NCBI GenBank assembly: GCA_000231825.2
Contig: JH720319.1
Coordinates: 434,001-498,000 of the forward strand
Origin: Tetrahymena elliotti 4EA
Taxonomy: Eukaryota; Ciliophora; Oligohymenophorea; Hymenostomatida; Tetrahymenidae
Length of the DNA: 64,000 nt
Direction: 5' to 3'
The notes below the pieces were generated by a model, which saw only the letters and a list, made by a program, of their open reading frames with translations, was not told the origin of the DNA and did not search any database. Below are positions 13,540 to 26,900 of this stretch, piece after piece. Both the position numbers and the translations under genes were made by a program. How positions within the stretch are numbered: position 1 is the first letter of the stretch; the number at the start of each line of letters is the position of its first letter.

Positions 13540-15430
13540 TTTAGATTTGCTTTTGTAAAATTTTGAATGAAGTAATTATTAATTCTATAGATTTAATACT
13601 TTTTACAAATAAATTATTTAATTTTATCACTTTTTATATTTCCCCTTTATTAACCAAAGCTAAGATATACAAAGATCTTTCCAGTTTCTTAAGTTTTAAT
13701 CTACGGGTATTTTTTCATTTAAAAATCCATATCAAAAAGAAATTAATTATTTTCATTCAGAAACTTCTAATGGCTTCCAATTAATTTTCAAAGCACATTG
13801 CCTTTTCTTTCAGAATCAATTTATAAAAAAATATCAAATAATTTTTTCAATATAAATTAATACATTAAAATAGATTTAAAAGCATCTCAGATTTAATATT
13901 TTTTGTCAGCTCACAGAAAAATACAAATAAAATTCCCAATATACCTCAAATTAGTTAAAAATTCAAAGTTAATAAAATTTTTCTAAATTTTGAGTAAAGT
14001 AATATTTTTACAATTTTCTAAATAGATTAAAGTTGCTTCCTTCAAAGCAAAGCATAATAAATATTAAAAAGAGAATAAATTAAAAACTTTAAAGGCAAAT
14101 CAGTTAAAAATATAGTATCATGATACTTTACTTTAAAATTTTTTATGGCTCTTATGAAGCAAAAAGTAAGTTTTTATTTTTTAAATTAAAAAATCAATAT
14201 TGAAATTACTGAAAATACCTTTTTGCATAAGAGTTATTTAATATTATTGAAACTTATCAAAATTAAAAAATCTTTTCTTTTTTCATTTTATGAACAAATT
14301 TTATGATTTTGAAAATAGAATTTCAATAATAATCTCAGCATTTTTCATCAAAATTATTTATTTTTTTAAATAGTTTCTTGTTATGTTTAATTTAAATTTG
14401 AAAAGTTTTGAGTATTTAATAAAAATTACTGTTTTTTGTTTAGTATTTGAGTAGCAAAAATGTAATAGAATTATAAATAGATATTGGGTTGGGCGGGTAT
14501 ACTTAGAAAGTATGTGCATATTTAAGAATCAATACAAATTAATATACACACACAATCTTGCATTCTTAAATAAATTAGAATAATAATTATAATTAAGTTT
14601 TTTTTATTTTTTTTGTTTGTTTGTTTGTTTGTTTGTTTTTTTATTTTATTGTTTACAAAGAAGAATAAATTAGGATAAGAAAATTATTTTATCTAATGAG
14701 AGTAATTGATTGATTTTCTTCCAATTAGTTAATCTAATTTCTGATTTTTTAATTAACTTATTAATAAGCAGAGTTGAATTATAAGATAGTTATTTAGAGT
14801 ATCCTATTTATGGAAAAACGATGAGTGACTTACCATGAATATTTACTCTAATGAACAAAGAGTTATATTAAAAAGATTATTTTTAACAGTGAACGCTAGT
14901 TTAGTTGACTTGAAGTAGTTAGCTTGTTGCTAATTATCATTAAAATTTATGTAAAAATACTTTGAGCATTCTTAATTTATTGGTTTATTCAAGTTTTTAT
15001 ACATTTTGGAGATTGAAAAAGTGGAAGTTTTGTTTATTATAAAAGGGTTTTTTTTATTATATTTATTAGTTAATGAAATATTTTATTTTTTATTTATGAG
15101 AAGTTAACTTTTGTAACCAATTATCATTATTACTTACTACTTACATTGCAATTTTAATATATGGAAATTAAGTTTAATTGAGATAAAAAGCTAGGTTGTT
15201 TGTAATTAAAAACTATTTAACTTTTTGTTAACAGTTTGTTTTTCATAAAAGTGTGAATATGTGTGTGTGTAATTTTGATTGTGAGTGTGTAGATTTATGA
15301 AGTTTTTGTTTTCATTCTTCAATAATGAAAATTAGTTCTCAATCAGTTTTGAGTACTATCACCTTTTTATAGATAATTCAATTTTAAGTAAGTAAATTAA
15401 TTAAAAATTTAATTTAACAACTATAAATAT
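13540..15430. other. Long AT-rich spacer with microsatellites and G-rich/hairpin island
   Basis: Upstream of the 13539 gene and downstream of the kinase gene. It holds a (GTTT)n run at 14611-14640, a (GT)5 run at 15261-15270, and an unusual G-rich stretch at ~14485-14500 next to inverted repeats (see findings). A 148-codon TGA-free frame (14835-15278, +) starts with ATG but is made largely of AT-rich codons and is not called. Confidence 0.5.
14611..14640. repeat. (GTTT)n microsatellite
   Basis: About six consecutive TTTG units flanked by poly-T. Simple-sequence repeat with no coding role seen. Confidence 0.9.
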
Positions 15431-18400
15431 TCAAAAAATTTAATTACCTAAATAGTTATATTAATATGCTTAAGCAAATCCAGTAGACATCTGGTGAAAT
15501 AAAAAGGGGTTTTACTCATTACTCTATAAATGAAAATTGGGACTAACTAGGTAATTGTTTTGGAAATCGAAATGGCCAGGACTTTAAATAAACCCACCAA
15601 ATTTAAAGCTTTAACTGAAAGATGGCTATCTACAAATTTAATTGTCAGAGCTCTAATATAAAAAATCAGGATTATTGTCAATAAAATTGTATTCTTGGGC
15701 CTATTCTCTAAAAGTTGGTTCTGCAGCATCTTATTGAGTATTTTATGAAGCTTTTAAACCTTGGCTTTCTTCTATTTACATATTATTTTATTAGGTAACT
15801 GTGGAGGAAGCAGTTGATGAACATTTTTGTTAAGTAGGAGTATTTATGAGTTCTTCTTCTGCTAAAACTCCTTTTTATTGGTCTTATTAACATTAATCAT
15901 TTTGCTGATTTTATAGGTTAATATGATTTGACTAAGTCTATTCTCCTACTACTTGATTTTAAAATGAATCCTGTATAGCAGCTGCATTTTTTTATTATTC
16001 AACAAATTGTTCATTTTAAATAGGAGCAGGTGCTATTTTACTCATTTGATCAAGAGAAGAGATTTGCGAATATTGGTTTAGGAGTTGTTTGTTTTTGTTT
16101 TTGTTTTTTTCATTCTTTTACATCTATTTGTTCATTTTTTTATTCATTTTTTAATTTTAATTGCCTCTCTAGTCATTTGTAGGAAACTCCTCTTACTACT
16201 ATTGATGGCGTTTATCATTACTTAAATGATGTTATGACCTTCCTGAACATTATTTGGTATCATCTTGTTTACTAAAATCTGGAGTCAAAGGCAATCCATT
16301 ATCACCAAATTCAATACTCAACTACAAATTTTAAGGTTTTTCATTTGTTAAAGAATTGGAAATAGAGAGCCTAGTTGTAATACCGACTCCATCTTTCTCA
16401 GAAATAGATGAAACAGGTTATAGATTTGAATTTTGATTGAAACCTTAATTTAATAAAATTAGTATTTTGTATTTAATATGGTTTAAAATAAAATTCTATT
16501 TAATTACTTCTTCTTAATTATGTACAATCTTAAGCGATTTATTAAAGAATTTACAATCCCTGAGGATTAACTATGACTGACTAAGATTATACTTTAACTT
16601 CATTTGATGAGAGATGTAGATTTGTAAGGCCGTTAGATTAATTTTTTAATTAATTTAATTACTGTTATTACTTTTCTTGCTCAAGCCCTTTAATATAGGA
16701 GCTTCCTTTGAGTAGGTCTAGAGAAGCAGCACCTAATAACCAATTTAAGAATATAAGTTTTATTAAATTATTGCTTTAAAATTAGAATTTACATGGACGT
16801 CCAGCACTTAACATAGGGCTAACAACCTACTACTAATTCAATAATTGAGTAGGAGTAGTTGATGCACTATCAAGTTGATTATTTTAAATAATATTTTATG
16901 CATTTTTAGGTTGTGAATAAGCACTCAGTAGAGGGGAAGTCTCAATTTTACTTTAGAGATTAGTGTTTACTGTTATGTTTAATTTCTACTTTTTACGAAT
17001 TTCTTCATTCACTTATTATTCGCCTTGATATAGGCTTGAATACATTTATGAATTTTAGTTGATAGGATTCTCTTACTATTCCTACAAGCTTAATTTCCTT
17101 TTGTGATTCATATTGTTGGATTGGTCTTAAAATCTTTTATTACCACCCACTGCTCTATTTCCTTATGAATCTAATGCTAAATTAGTAAAGGAACTTGAAT
17201 TATTTGGTATTGTCTACTGCTGGTTAAACACCATTTATTGGTCGTTTTTGTTTTAAATATTCAAATTTGAAAATTATTTAAAATTGTTAGTGTTTTCCTA
17301 GTTGCTTACTTCAGTGGATTCTGAAAAATTATTGCAATTCTGTTAATAATCTTCTTAAAATGAAGTATCTATTTGCATATTTTTTTCATTTTATCCACTA
17401 CCTTGGGCAACTGCTGATTCACCTGGATTTACTGCTCCTTAGTGATTACCCTAATTTCCAAATTAAGTTTTTCCACCTTTGTAGTAATTATAATTTCCAT
17501 GCTGTTGCTATTTACTTTGAGAAGATGGGGGTATTTCTTAATTATTAGAAATAGAGACTTGTTGTTTTAAGGGATTAAGGAAAAGAGAATTTTATTTTTG
17601 TTAGTCTTATTAGGCTTAGCCTTAATATGGTAAAGTTTATTTGTTTTAAGTGTTTTAATTGTTGATGTTGCTTTTGTATGATATGCTATTATATTAAATA
17701 TTGTTTGGTTTTTAATTTTATGCTTGATTTGTTTGGTTGTTTGGGTTTTAATTTCTTTTCTAGTTTTTGTTAAAACTATTTCCTATCATATTATTTTACA
17801 TTTTGTAAAGAATTTCATTATCATTAAGTGAGCTTTACTATTTTCTATATCCATTCTATTAAGGATATATTTATTTTTAAGATTGAGGATGCTACTGATT
17901 CTGTGGATTCTGCTGCTATTGAGGGAACCTATTTGATGTGAAGTTAGATATAAAATTCGAGTGAAAACGAATTTAAGTATTATTACTTCTATTACATGTT
18001 TTAATTTTTGTTTTGCTATTAATTATTGAAGCGATTGGAATTGTAATGCTAATTTTGAAGAGACGGAACTCCTCCTTGTGCATTAGATATTTATCCATTA
18101 GAAGGATAGATTTGATTTGCCGAGACATTCATAACCACTACATGAAAAAATGATGAAAATGTGTTTTTTAATTCATGAAACATAATGTTTCATAAAGCAA
18201 AAGACAATGCAATTACTCTAATTTTGACCATTTCTTTGATTGCTGTTGCTGCTGTTCTGTATATTCTGATTTTTACTTCTTCTCATCTAGAATTACTGGT
18301 TTCCTGTTGCTTGTCCTGGAACGGGAACTGGTTATCTTATTGGAGAAGTCAATGTATTATTTGGAATATTTATGGTATTATGAATAGGAGCAGCTTACTA

Positions 18401-20794
18401 AAATTGCTATTGCTCTGCATTTTATCTGTATCTTTCATTTACTACTTTAATTTAAGTCATATAATGATATTCTTATCCCTCATCGATATTAGGCATTCTA
18501 AATTTAAATTATTTTCAAATTTAAAAATAATGAAGGTGTCAAAAATTTAGTTTACTCTTCAAAAGTTGCCATTTCTGGCTCCTAAGAAAAAAATTCATGC
18601 TACAAACATTCATCAGCTGAGAATCTCAACTAAGGATCAAGTCTGAGCATTTTAGAAAGTAAATCAAGGGCAGAATCATCAACACTATTCATTGAAAACA
18701 ATATGTATAAAGATAAAATTTAAATAATTTAAATCTTAAATACTTTGGATTGATTCCTTTCAAATGTTCTACGAATCTATTCTTGAAATTTGCTTTTTCT
18801 TCTTGAGTTATTTGGCTCAAGACTGCATCATAATCTTTCATTTTTAGTTCATTCTTTGAGTTTGAGCTCCAAATGCTTTCATTTTCTGGATTTCCGAGTA
18901 TGGTAAAATAATTTTTAGCTTGCTTAATTTATTCATCGAAATTAGCTGCGAAGAGAGGTTTATATGCAACATTTTCTTAGTTTCTAAAAAGAAGCTAATA
19001 AAATATTATACCAGCACACCAAATATCAACTTTAAATGAATAATGCTAAGAACCTTTATTAAATATAAAAATAAATTATTAACTTTTATCCCTTCTAATT
19101 AAATTTATGTAAATAGAAAACTAACTGATTCATTTTTCTTTTTTCTTATTAAATACTAAGTTTTATTTAAAACAAATATTTGAAAATTGTGTTCATAATT
19201 TGTTTGACTTAAAACAAATCATTAATTATTTCATAATTTATTTCCTTTTTCTCTGCATTTACCAAATTGAATAAAATTAATTTAAAAATAATCTACCTAA
19301 AAGCGATTCAGGAGCTCTATAATAAATATTTTGAAGCTTTTTAGAAAGAGGAGCACGCTTTATATTTAAGTCTTTAGAAAGACCAAAATCTGCTACTTTT
19401 ACTTCTCTACCTTTGTTATACAAGATATTATCGGCTAATTATTTTCAAAGAATAAAGTTAATTGTGTTTAAATAAAAAATATTTTTATAAATAAACTACT
19501 TTTAATATCTCTGTGTAATATATTCTTTTTTTAAAGTTCTGAAAGACCCATTAGGATAGAATGAATTATTCTTTTAATCTATGGAAGATTAAAGCGAATT
19601 TTACTCAAAAACATTCCTTCTAAATCATGTTCACAATACTCGAAAACGAAGTAAGTGGATGTAGTTAGATTGGCATCTTTTTCTAGATATTTATTTAATA
19701 AATGTTGTTATGAATTTAAAATAATTTTTATTATTCAATAAATAATTTTAAATGAAAGCAAATATTAAATAGAGTTGATAAAGTTAGGTTTTAAATCGAC
19801 TTAGTAAATGTATGGCTTTTCTTCTTTTTTAACTAGAATAAATTTACTACTTGATTGCTTAACATGATTTCAAAATTCTAAGAAATTAAAATTTTTGAAA
19901 GTAAATTAATCAATCAATCTATTTTATAGGATAAATTTTTATGGATTAGAATCTTGAATCTTCATAAATTTCAAATTATTATCAGATTATTCTATTTAAT
20001 ATTTCACATGTCATTTCTCCTTTAATCAATATCTATTGATTGAGTGATAGAATATTTATTTACCTATTACTATGTCTAGCAATTTCACTAAGTTAGGATG
20101 GCTATCTAGACGCTTTAAAATATTCATCTCTCTCAAAGCTAGAATAGAAAACTATTTTTTTAACAAGAAAAAGAATTTAAACTAAGAATGGGTTTATTTA
20201 TTTGTTTGTTTTTTGACTAAATCAGTTTGTTTTTCTTGATAAATGAATAGATGAATGGGCAATCAAATTTAATAAAAAAATAAAAGGAATTAGATCAAGC
20301 TAATAAGCATTATATCTAAAATAAGAAACAGGTATTTTTTCTTTATTGTTGTTTCTTATAATTGGTTTCTTTAGTTTGTTATTTGCTACAAATTTTTACA
20401 ACAAAAATTTCAGAATTATGAGTATTTTAACTCGATTCCATTATCTATTTCATTCACTTTATTTCCCAAACTTGATCGTTCACATTTAAAAAACAATTTT
20501 TTATTAATTTGCTAAAAACTTTTCTTTTTTTGCTTTGAGTTTTTGAACAAGCAAACCATAAAAGGGGGTGATGTTGCAACCCAATAATTTTTGAAACATA
20601 TTCTAATTTATATTATTTGTGAAAGTACAATAAGTAAACTAACTTAAATCCTTATCATTGATTTGGCTTATATCTAGAAATTTATTTCAAAAGCAAAATA
20701 ATTTACTCCTTGACTTGGAGATGGACTTTCTTCAATAATTTTTTTAAGAGCTACAATCTTTTAATCCACCTTACGTCGAGCTTTATAGACAAGT
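15431..20794 (-). CDS. CDK-like protein kinase fused to a very long Gln/Asn-rich tail
   Basis: Kinase exons run 20794 to ~18500. Visible motifs: VYKARRKVDQKIVALKK (beta3 Lys), a CDK12/CDK9-like GFSILALREMNIL after a 555-base intron (20152-20706), VFEYCEHDL, HRDIKTDN after joining across an intron, VADFGLS, YYRAPE, WCAGIIFYQLL and LRFSADECLQHEFF. Reading straight through meets TGA at 18480. However, a GT-AG intron (GTAAAC...TTTAG, ~18502-18556) joins the kinase in frame to MPNIDEGQEYHYM and then to about 950 residues rich in Gln, Asn, Ser and Pro, ending at TGA 15431-15433. Further introns lie near 18143-18230, 17937-17985, 16737-16790, 16442-16507 and ~19690-20067. Oddities: no glycine-rich loop is recognisable upstream of 20794, so the first exon is unresolved, and the usual Thr three residues before YRAPE is Asn. 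CDK12/13-type kinases also have long low-complexity tails. The two-gene alternative is less likely. Confidence 0.7.
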
Positions 20795-23586
20795 CTATTT
20801 AATAAAAATTATACGTTTAGTAATATTAATTGAAAAAGGAATGGAAATAAATAAATAAGTTGGTAAGTAGGATCATTAGTATAGTGGACTAAATGCTGTT
20901 ACTTAGCAAAATTTGGAGTGTATTAAATCCATATTCACCAAAAAGATTTCAAAATAAATCTTTTATTTTAAGCCTTGAAATTTGATGAAGCTTTTAGGAA
21001 TTTAAAGCGAAAAATTATTTTAAACATAAAATGAATAGACTAAAACTATAAAATATATTTGATAAAAGACGAATTGAAACATTTTTAGGAAAAATTAGTT
21101 GTTAACAAGCAAGTATGATAGCGTTGGCTTTATTCACAAGGTGATTTTTCTTATGAAAAAGTAAGAAAAGATGAGCTTGTGAATCACATTAAATAGGAAT
21201 AAAGTTTTAGTAAAACTCGAAATATTTCGATAAACGGTGGATACTTTGGGGACAAAAATGCACTCCATTAATAAATATTTTTATTTTAATGGCTAAAATG
21301 TTCAAATTAAAGTATTAACCCGTATTTTCCTTAGCCTACTTTATTTAACTATTCGTAGTTTTCATCTTTAAGTGAACAAGGTATTTAATTCAGACTTTTT
21401 CTATGATACATGGTGTATTTTTAATTTTCTTTCTTTATATTATTATCAAAATTTCACCTAACTCTTTCTTAATTTTCTTTTGACTAAAAAACAAAATAAA
21501 TTAATAGGATCTATCTCTTTTTCTCAATAAAACTTATCTCGCTATATATAATATAAATCAATTATTTTATCAAGCAAATAAGCATAAATCAATCAATTAA
21601 TCAGCCAATCATCAAAAAAACTATAGTGTGTCCTCATTCAAATAGAATTACAAAATTAGCATCAATCACATGAAATTAAACTGATTTCATAATCAAGTTA
21701 ATTATTTCTAATATTTTAATCACACCTTTATTATATATTAAACTAATTCATTTATTTTTTGATTTATTTGCTTATTTGTTTGTTATTATTCATCTCAAAA
21801 TTTTGATAATCTCATGAATTAGATTTTAAGATATTAAAATTTTCATTCAGCACCCCCTTTTATTGTTATTATTTATTGCATTAGTATCTATTTATCTCTT
21901 TTAATCTATCATTAACTTACCTTCTAAAACCCCTATTTTTGATATAATTATACCATCTATTAATACCTCACTTTATTACTATGCAATTAAATATTTCTTT
22001 TCATCAAAATTAGACGCCGCCAACTATAAAAGTTTTTAAACCCCAAAGCTAAAATTTAAACCACACTAATTTTCAAATGCAAATCATTAAATTTTGATTT
22101 CTTTCGATTTAGAATTGTAACAAATTTTAGAAAGATGATTTTAAAAATAAAATTGTTTTATATTTCTTAATTATCTTAATTTAAGGTATTGAATTCTTAA
22201 AAATTAAATCATAATAACTCAACAATATTTTTAGCTTAGATGAAAAGCTTTATTTATTCAATATTTCTGATAATTTTATGGTTGTAATTAAAACAACTAT
22301 CTTCATTTTTAGAAACTTGCAAATTTTAATTTAATAAATTTATAAATTTGCTTCAATTTTGATTGATAAAGCATAAAATAATTTACATTTAAAAGTAATT
22401 ATAAAGCAAATTATTAAATTTTCTAAAACTATAAATCTTGTTGATTACTTTTATAGAATAAAGTATTTAGGTTTATATTTTTAATTTTAAAAAAGTCATA
22501 TGAAAACTAACTCAAAAATTTGGTTAAACTATGAGATAAGATCTTTTAGAAAAGAAATTATAATAGAATATTTATTCATTTAATCTTAATGAAAAAGAGA
22601 ACCATTCTAAAGATAATTTATAAATTCTTAATTTTTAGTACTATAAATCATATATCTTAGATTGCCATTTTAATTTTTAAAAATTGTTAATTCAATAAAT
22701 ACCTTAGATTTTATAAATTAGAAATAATTAATTGATGTTAAATTTAAGTAATCTTTTTTTAATATTTTTTTAAAATAAAATAGATTCAGACAAAAAAAAT
22801 TATTTGTTTTGAGCAAAATTACATTATAATTATTATTAAAATTGTTAAATTAAAATTTAGGAAAATTTTTTAATTTGAAGCAATCATTAAATTAGAAATA
22901 ATAAAATCAATAAATTTATTTTTTAAATTTCATTTAATTTTTTTAGATTAATATATATACAGCTTGTTTCAACAAATTTATTTCTGGTAGATTTATTATG
23001 GTTTAAATAGAAAATGTAGTAAGTTGAATTTATATTTGAAAAAAATAATCAAAAATAGTAGAAGGTAATATTAGAATAGTTTACAATAAGCAAACACTCC
23101 ATTTTAGTAAAAATATTCATTCAAATGAAAATCAAACAAAAATTCTAAGTCTGATTTATTTATTTTGAATAAATTTTTGAATAATTTCATTCAAGTTTAA
23201 AAATTAATTGTTATTTCGTAGATTTAATAACAATAGTAATAAGTAAAGTTGCTTTGCTTATAATTTAAAAATCAAATATTATCAACATCATTCAATTTTA
23301 AAGATTAGTGAAAAGATTATTTTTTTTTTATAAGATAATAACTCACAATCAAAAGATTTATCAGCTTTATTTCTTTATTTTTCAATTATTGCAAAACATA
23401 AAAAAAGTGCTGAACAAAATATATCACAAATAATAAAATGAAATCTTTAGCATCTCAAAGCTCAGAAAAGTTAAAAAAGATTATGTAACCAAAGTATTAA
23501 GTTAACCTAAATCATAATAGCTAAACTTCAATCTGTAATTTGATACATTTAATGTATATTTTATAGAGTAATTTATTATATATAAA
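20795..23586. other. Long AT-rich region, mostly empty
   Basis: About 2.8 kb. It probably includes the unseen 5' exon of the kinase and one possible small coding exon (next entry). From ~21500 to 23550 it is extremely AT-rich, with homopolymer tracts and frequent TGA in all frames. No repeat family or RNA gene recognised. Confidence 0.5.
21125..21406 (+). CDS. Possible orphan coding exon, hypothetical
   Basis: Ninety-three TGA-free codons plus TGA, with a composition unlike the flanking spacer: a varied stretch containing YEKVRKDELVNHIKQEQSF, then INGGYFGDKNALHQ and SINPYFPQPTLF. There is no ATG; TGATAG lies just upstream and could end an intron, so this would be a last exon. No family recognised. 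It could equally be a relic or chance. Confidence 0.25.
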
Positions 23587-26500
23587 ATGAAAATAGATAG
23601 TACATAAAATATGCAAATTTAACCTTTGAGTTAAATTCTTAACCTAAATTTGAAAAAGCAAATGATTGATAATCATTAAACCAGTAAGAATTAGGACACT
23701 TAGAATTAAGTAAAGCGAATATCTACTTAAGTTAGTGAAAGCAGTAATTAGAAATTGGATCACAGTAGTTTATCTTAATAAAAAAAATATAATTAATTCA
23801 TTAAAAAAAATTACTAAAATGGAATTTATATTGGCTAAATGAACTATAACACACCTGAAGGAGTAAAATTTATATAATTTAACTTTCTCTTTAATTGTTA
23901 ATTAATTAAAAAAAGGAAGGTGGCTTCTTTTGGGATAATGGGTGCTTTTACTATGGTATAAAATGTTTAACGAGTTATCTAAATATAGTGTTTTAATTAA
24001 TTAATAAAAGGTTTATGGAAAAATGGTTAAATGCATGGATGTGGTCTCTTTATTTTTAAGACTGGTAGTGTTTTAAGAGGAAACTTTAAAAGAGGAAAAG
24101 CTTATGGATTGGCAGAACTCTCTTTCTTTCCTTCACGTTAGTAGTCTATTTTAAATGGATTTTGGGTTGATGGGTAATTTGAAGGAACATCTCCTACTCA
24201 ATTTTAAGAAAATGGAATGAATTTGGGATATAATTTATATGGAAATAATCAGAGTGGAGGCTAGTCTGCATTTTTAAGTGAGATAGCTGAAAGTAAATAA
24301 AGAGAAAATAAAATTGAAATAGATCCATATTATTATGTAATTTTTATTTACTTATGAGTCAAAAATCTTACATAAACAATGAATTTCAAAAAGGATACAG
24401 AATTAAAAAAAAGACTTGTTAATTATACTGCTTGCGAGAATAGTATAGAAGTAGGAGAAAGAAAAAGTAATTTACTTAATGGCTTAGCTATTAGATTCTA
24501 CTTTGATGGCAAAATTGAATATGGAAGCTTCAAAGTTAGATTTTTTATGCTCAAATTTATTAAACTTAATATTTTTTATTGTGTTGATAGAAAGGGCTAC
24601 TGGAAGGTAGAGGAAAAATAATTTTCAAAACAGGAGATATTTATGATGGATATTTTATAAACTCTGTATTTTAAGGTCCAGGTACATATTTAGTTTATTT
24701 TTATTTAATATATACTTATTGTTTTTTATAAAATCAACAAGGAGTTTACTATAACAATTAAGATAAAGTATGGGCTTATGGTGCTTTTTCTAAAAACAAG
24801 ATAATGTATTTGCAACAATAAAATAGTTCCTTTCCTCCTCCTGCATTATGTAGATATTTAGTCTTGGTATTTTAAAGTAAATCTTTTAATATAAATTAGA
24901 TGATCTACGTGAGAAAGATGAATATATTGACTCAAGTGATAGGTTAATTGGAGAAAACTAAATGAGAGACAGAAATATAATTCTTGATGATGTGTTGGTT
25001 TAAGAGATTCAAAAAAGAGCTAATGGAGAACTCATATAAGTAGAAACGCATACAAACCAAACAATTTAGGTAGATTAAACATAAGAAGATTTAGATGCAG
25101 GTGTTCCTTAGTATTCATAAATATCACCATTTTCAGGAGTAACAGAGTAAAATAGAATGAGTTCTTTTTTAAATCCTGAATATGTGAACCAAGCTGGACT
25201 TAGAAAAACAGCAGATTTTGGAAACACAATAAAAAACTTATCAAGTATCTTTTAAGCTTCTCCAAATAACTTATAAGAAGACACCATGAATAGAGACTAA
25301 GAATTTATCAATATAAGCCATGATAAAGTTATAAAATCCATCGGAGAAAAGATAATTGAAAATTAAATTGAGTTCAATGAAGAATCAAATAATAAAAAGA
25401 CTAACCAATCACATCCTTCCTAGCAATTAGAAACCCATTAAACAGTCATTTAATTTTCTCCAAAAAGTTAAAACTATTTAAGTTAAAGAAATAAAGCAAC
25501 TAATATTCTAGAAAATAACTCAACTAACGACAACTTAGAATTTCCATGTGAGTTTACCCAAAAGTATTACTATGGAATAAGCGAAGAGACTTATTAAATC
25601 ATTTAAGAGCTAGAAAAAAAAGAAATCATATAGAAAAAAAGAGAAGTAATTCATTTATTTCAATACTTAATTTAACAATCTTCTTTACTACTTACTCATT
25701 TAAATTAATTTGACATGTCAGAAAAATGGTTTAGATGAAAGGACATTTAATTTTGATATGAATTTGGATAATCATACAATTTATTTTTGAATTTAATTAG
25801 ATTAATTTAATTTTTTTTACTTTAATTATAATAGAAATCATAAGAAAAGATAAGTTAAATTAAAGCCTTGATTACAAATTATTTGAGCTAGCCTTAATAA
25901 TTATTGGTATCTACTCCTAACAATAGAAAATCTTAATAAAGTAATTGCTTATCTACCTCAACAAAACAAAATTCCCACAATAGAACTTCTTCTAAATCAA
26001 ATAATGAAAATATAAACCCTTTAATTAAAAGAAACACAAGCTCTGCATCAACTTGCTCAACTCGTAACTTATTCTCAGGTTCTTTAAGTAGTCAAAAACC
26101 TAAAAGTATTTGCTAAAATAGAGATTAAAATAAAAAAATAAAAACTTTTGATAGTTAAAGCACTTTAAATAGAATGAACTTAGGTTAGAATTTACAAAAC
26201 AAAAACATTAATCAATTATCAGTCTAAAATACAGTTTTGAGTAGATAAAATCTTCTAAAAATAAACCAAATCAGTAATAATTTCAACAACAACAATCAAA
26301 ACTTTTAAAATAATCAAGTAATTCAAAATTTTGAGTTAAATAATATTAATAATTTACAAGTTAAAATCAGCAATAACGAAAAGCAAAAAATCAACAATTA
26401 AATGAACACTGATAAGCACTATAGAAATTCAATAAATCGAACCAAAACTAATTCTCAAAAGAAGCAAAATCCAACAGAACAATTTAAAAAAAACAATCAT

Positions 26501-26900
26501 AGAATGAAAAATTTTTCTTAATAATTTGAAGTTTAAAATTAAATAAATTATTCTAAAAATAAATAAAGAGAGCACATAAATAGTGAAAACACTCCAATTT
26601 CTTCTCCTCATAATAATTTGGGAAATTTCCCTTTATAGAACCATATAGTCACTAAAAATAATAATCCCACTGAACCTTCAAAATAGTTTTTCTTCTCATA
26701 GTCATAATCGTAAGGAAATTTTTTTTAATTATTTGGAAAAACAAATAATATATTTTTACTTAATTCATTTTTTAATTATTAGATGTCGCAGTCATAAAAG
26801 GCATGTATCTTCAATCAGCTTTAACTCAAATAATATTGTAGGAAATTCTTAAATATAACCAAAAAGATCTCAATATCCCTTAAGTATTTAAATATACTGA
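23587..26900 (+). CDS. MORN-repeat protein with Asn/Gln/Ser-rich C-terminal half
   Basis: ATG 23587 (ATATAAAATGAAAATAG) to TGA 26898-26900. Eight GT-AG introns (23863-23915, 23956-24010, 24337-24393, 24535-24590, 24682-24741, 24850-24899, 25646-25834, 26710-26782) leave exactly 907 codons (906 aa). Residues ~60-330 carry MORN-like repeats with the YxGxxxxGxxxGxG pattern, e.g. YQNGIYIGQM, YYGLWKNGQMHGCG, LRGNFKRGKAYG and IYDGYFINSVFQGPG. MORN repeats bind lipid or act as scaffolds at membranes, the cortex and cilia. The rest is polar and low-complexity, with long Asn/Gln/Ser tracts and no domain. A TGA at ~25736 would end the protein early; the 189-base intron removes it and restores frame, which is why I join the halves. 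Confidence 0.78.

Noticed and set aside
14835..15278. 148-codon ATG-to-TGA frame on the + strand
   Set aside because: Contains microsatellite-like runs and AT-driven residues; length is within chance for TGA-only stops. Not impossible.
18185..18550. 121-codon membrane-like frame on the + strand
   Set aside because: Antisense of the Gln/Asn/Pro-rich exon of the kinase-tail gene, which is in phase with coding exons on both sides.
20915..21270. Weak inverted similarity between ~20920-20950 and ~21240-21270
   Set aside because: Only scattered matches (GGAGTG...TCC...ACC); too weak to call transposon terminal repeats.
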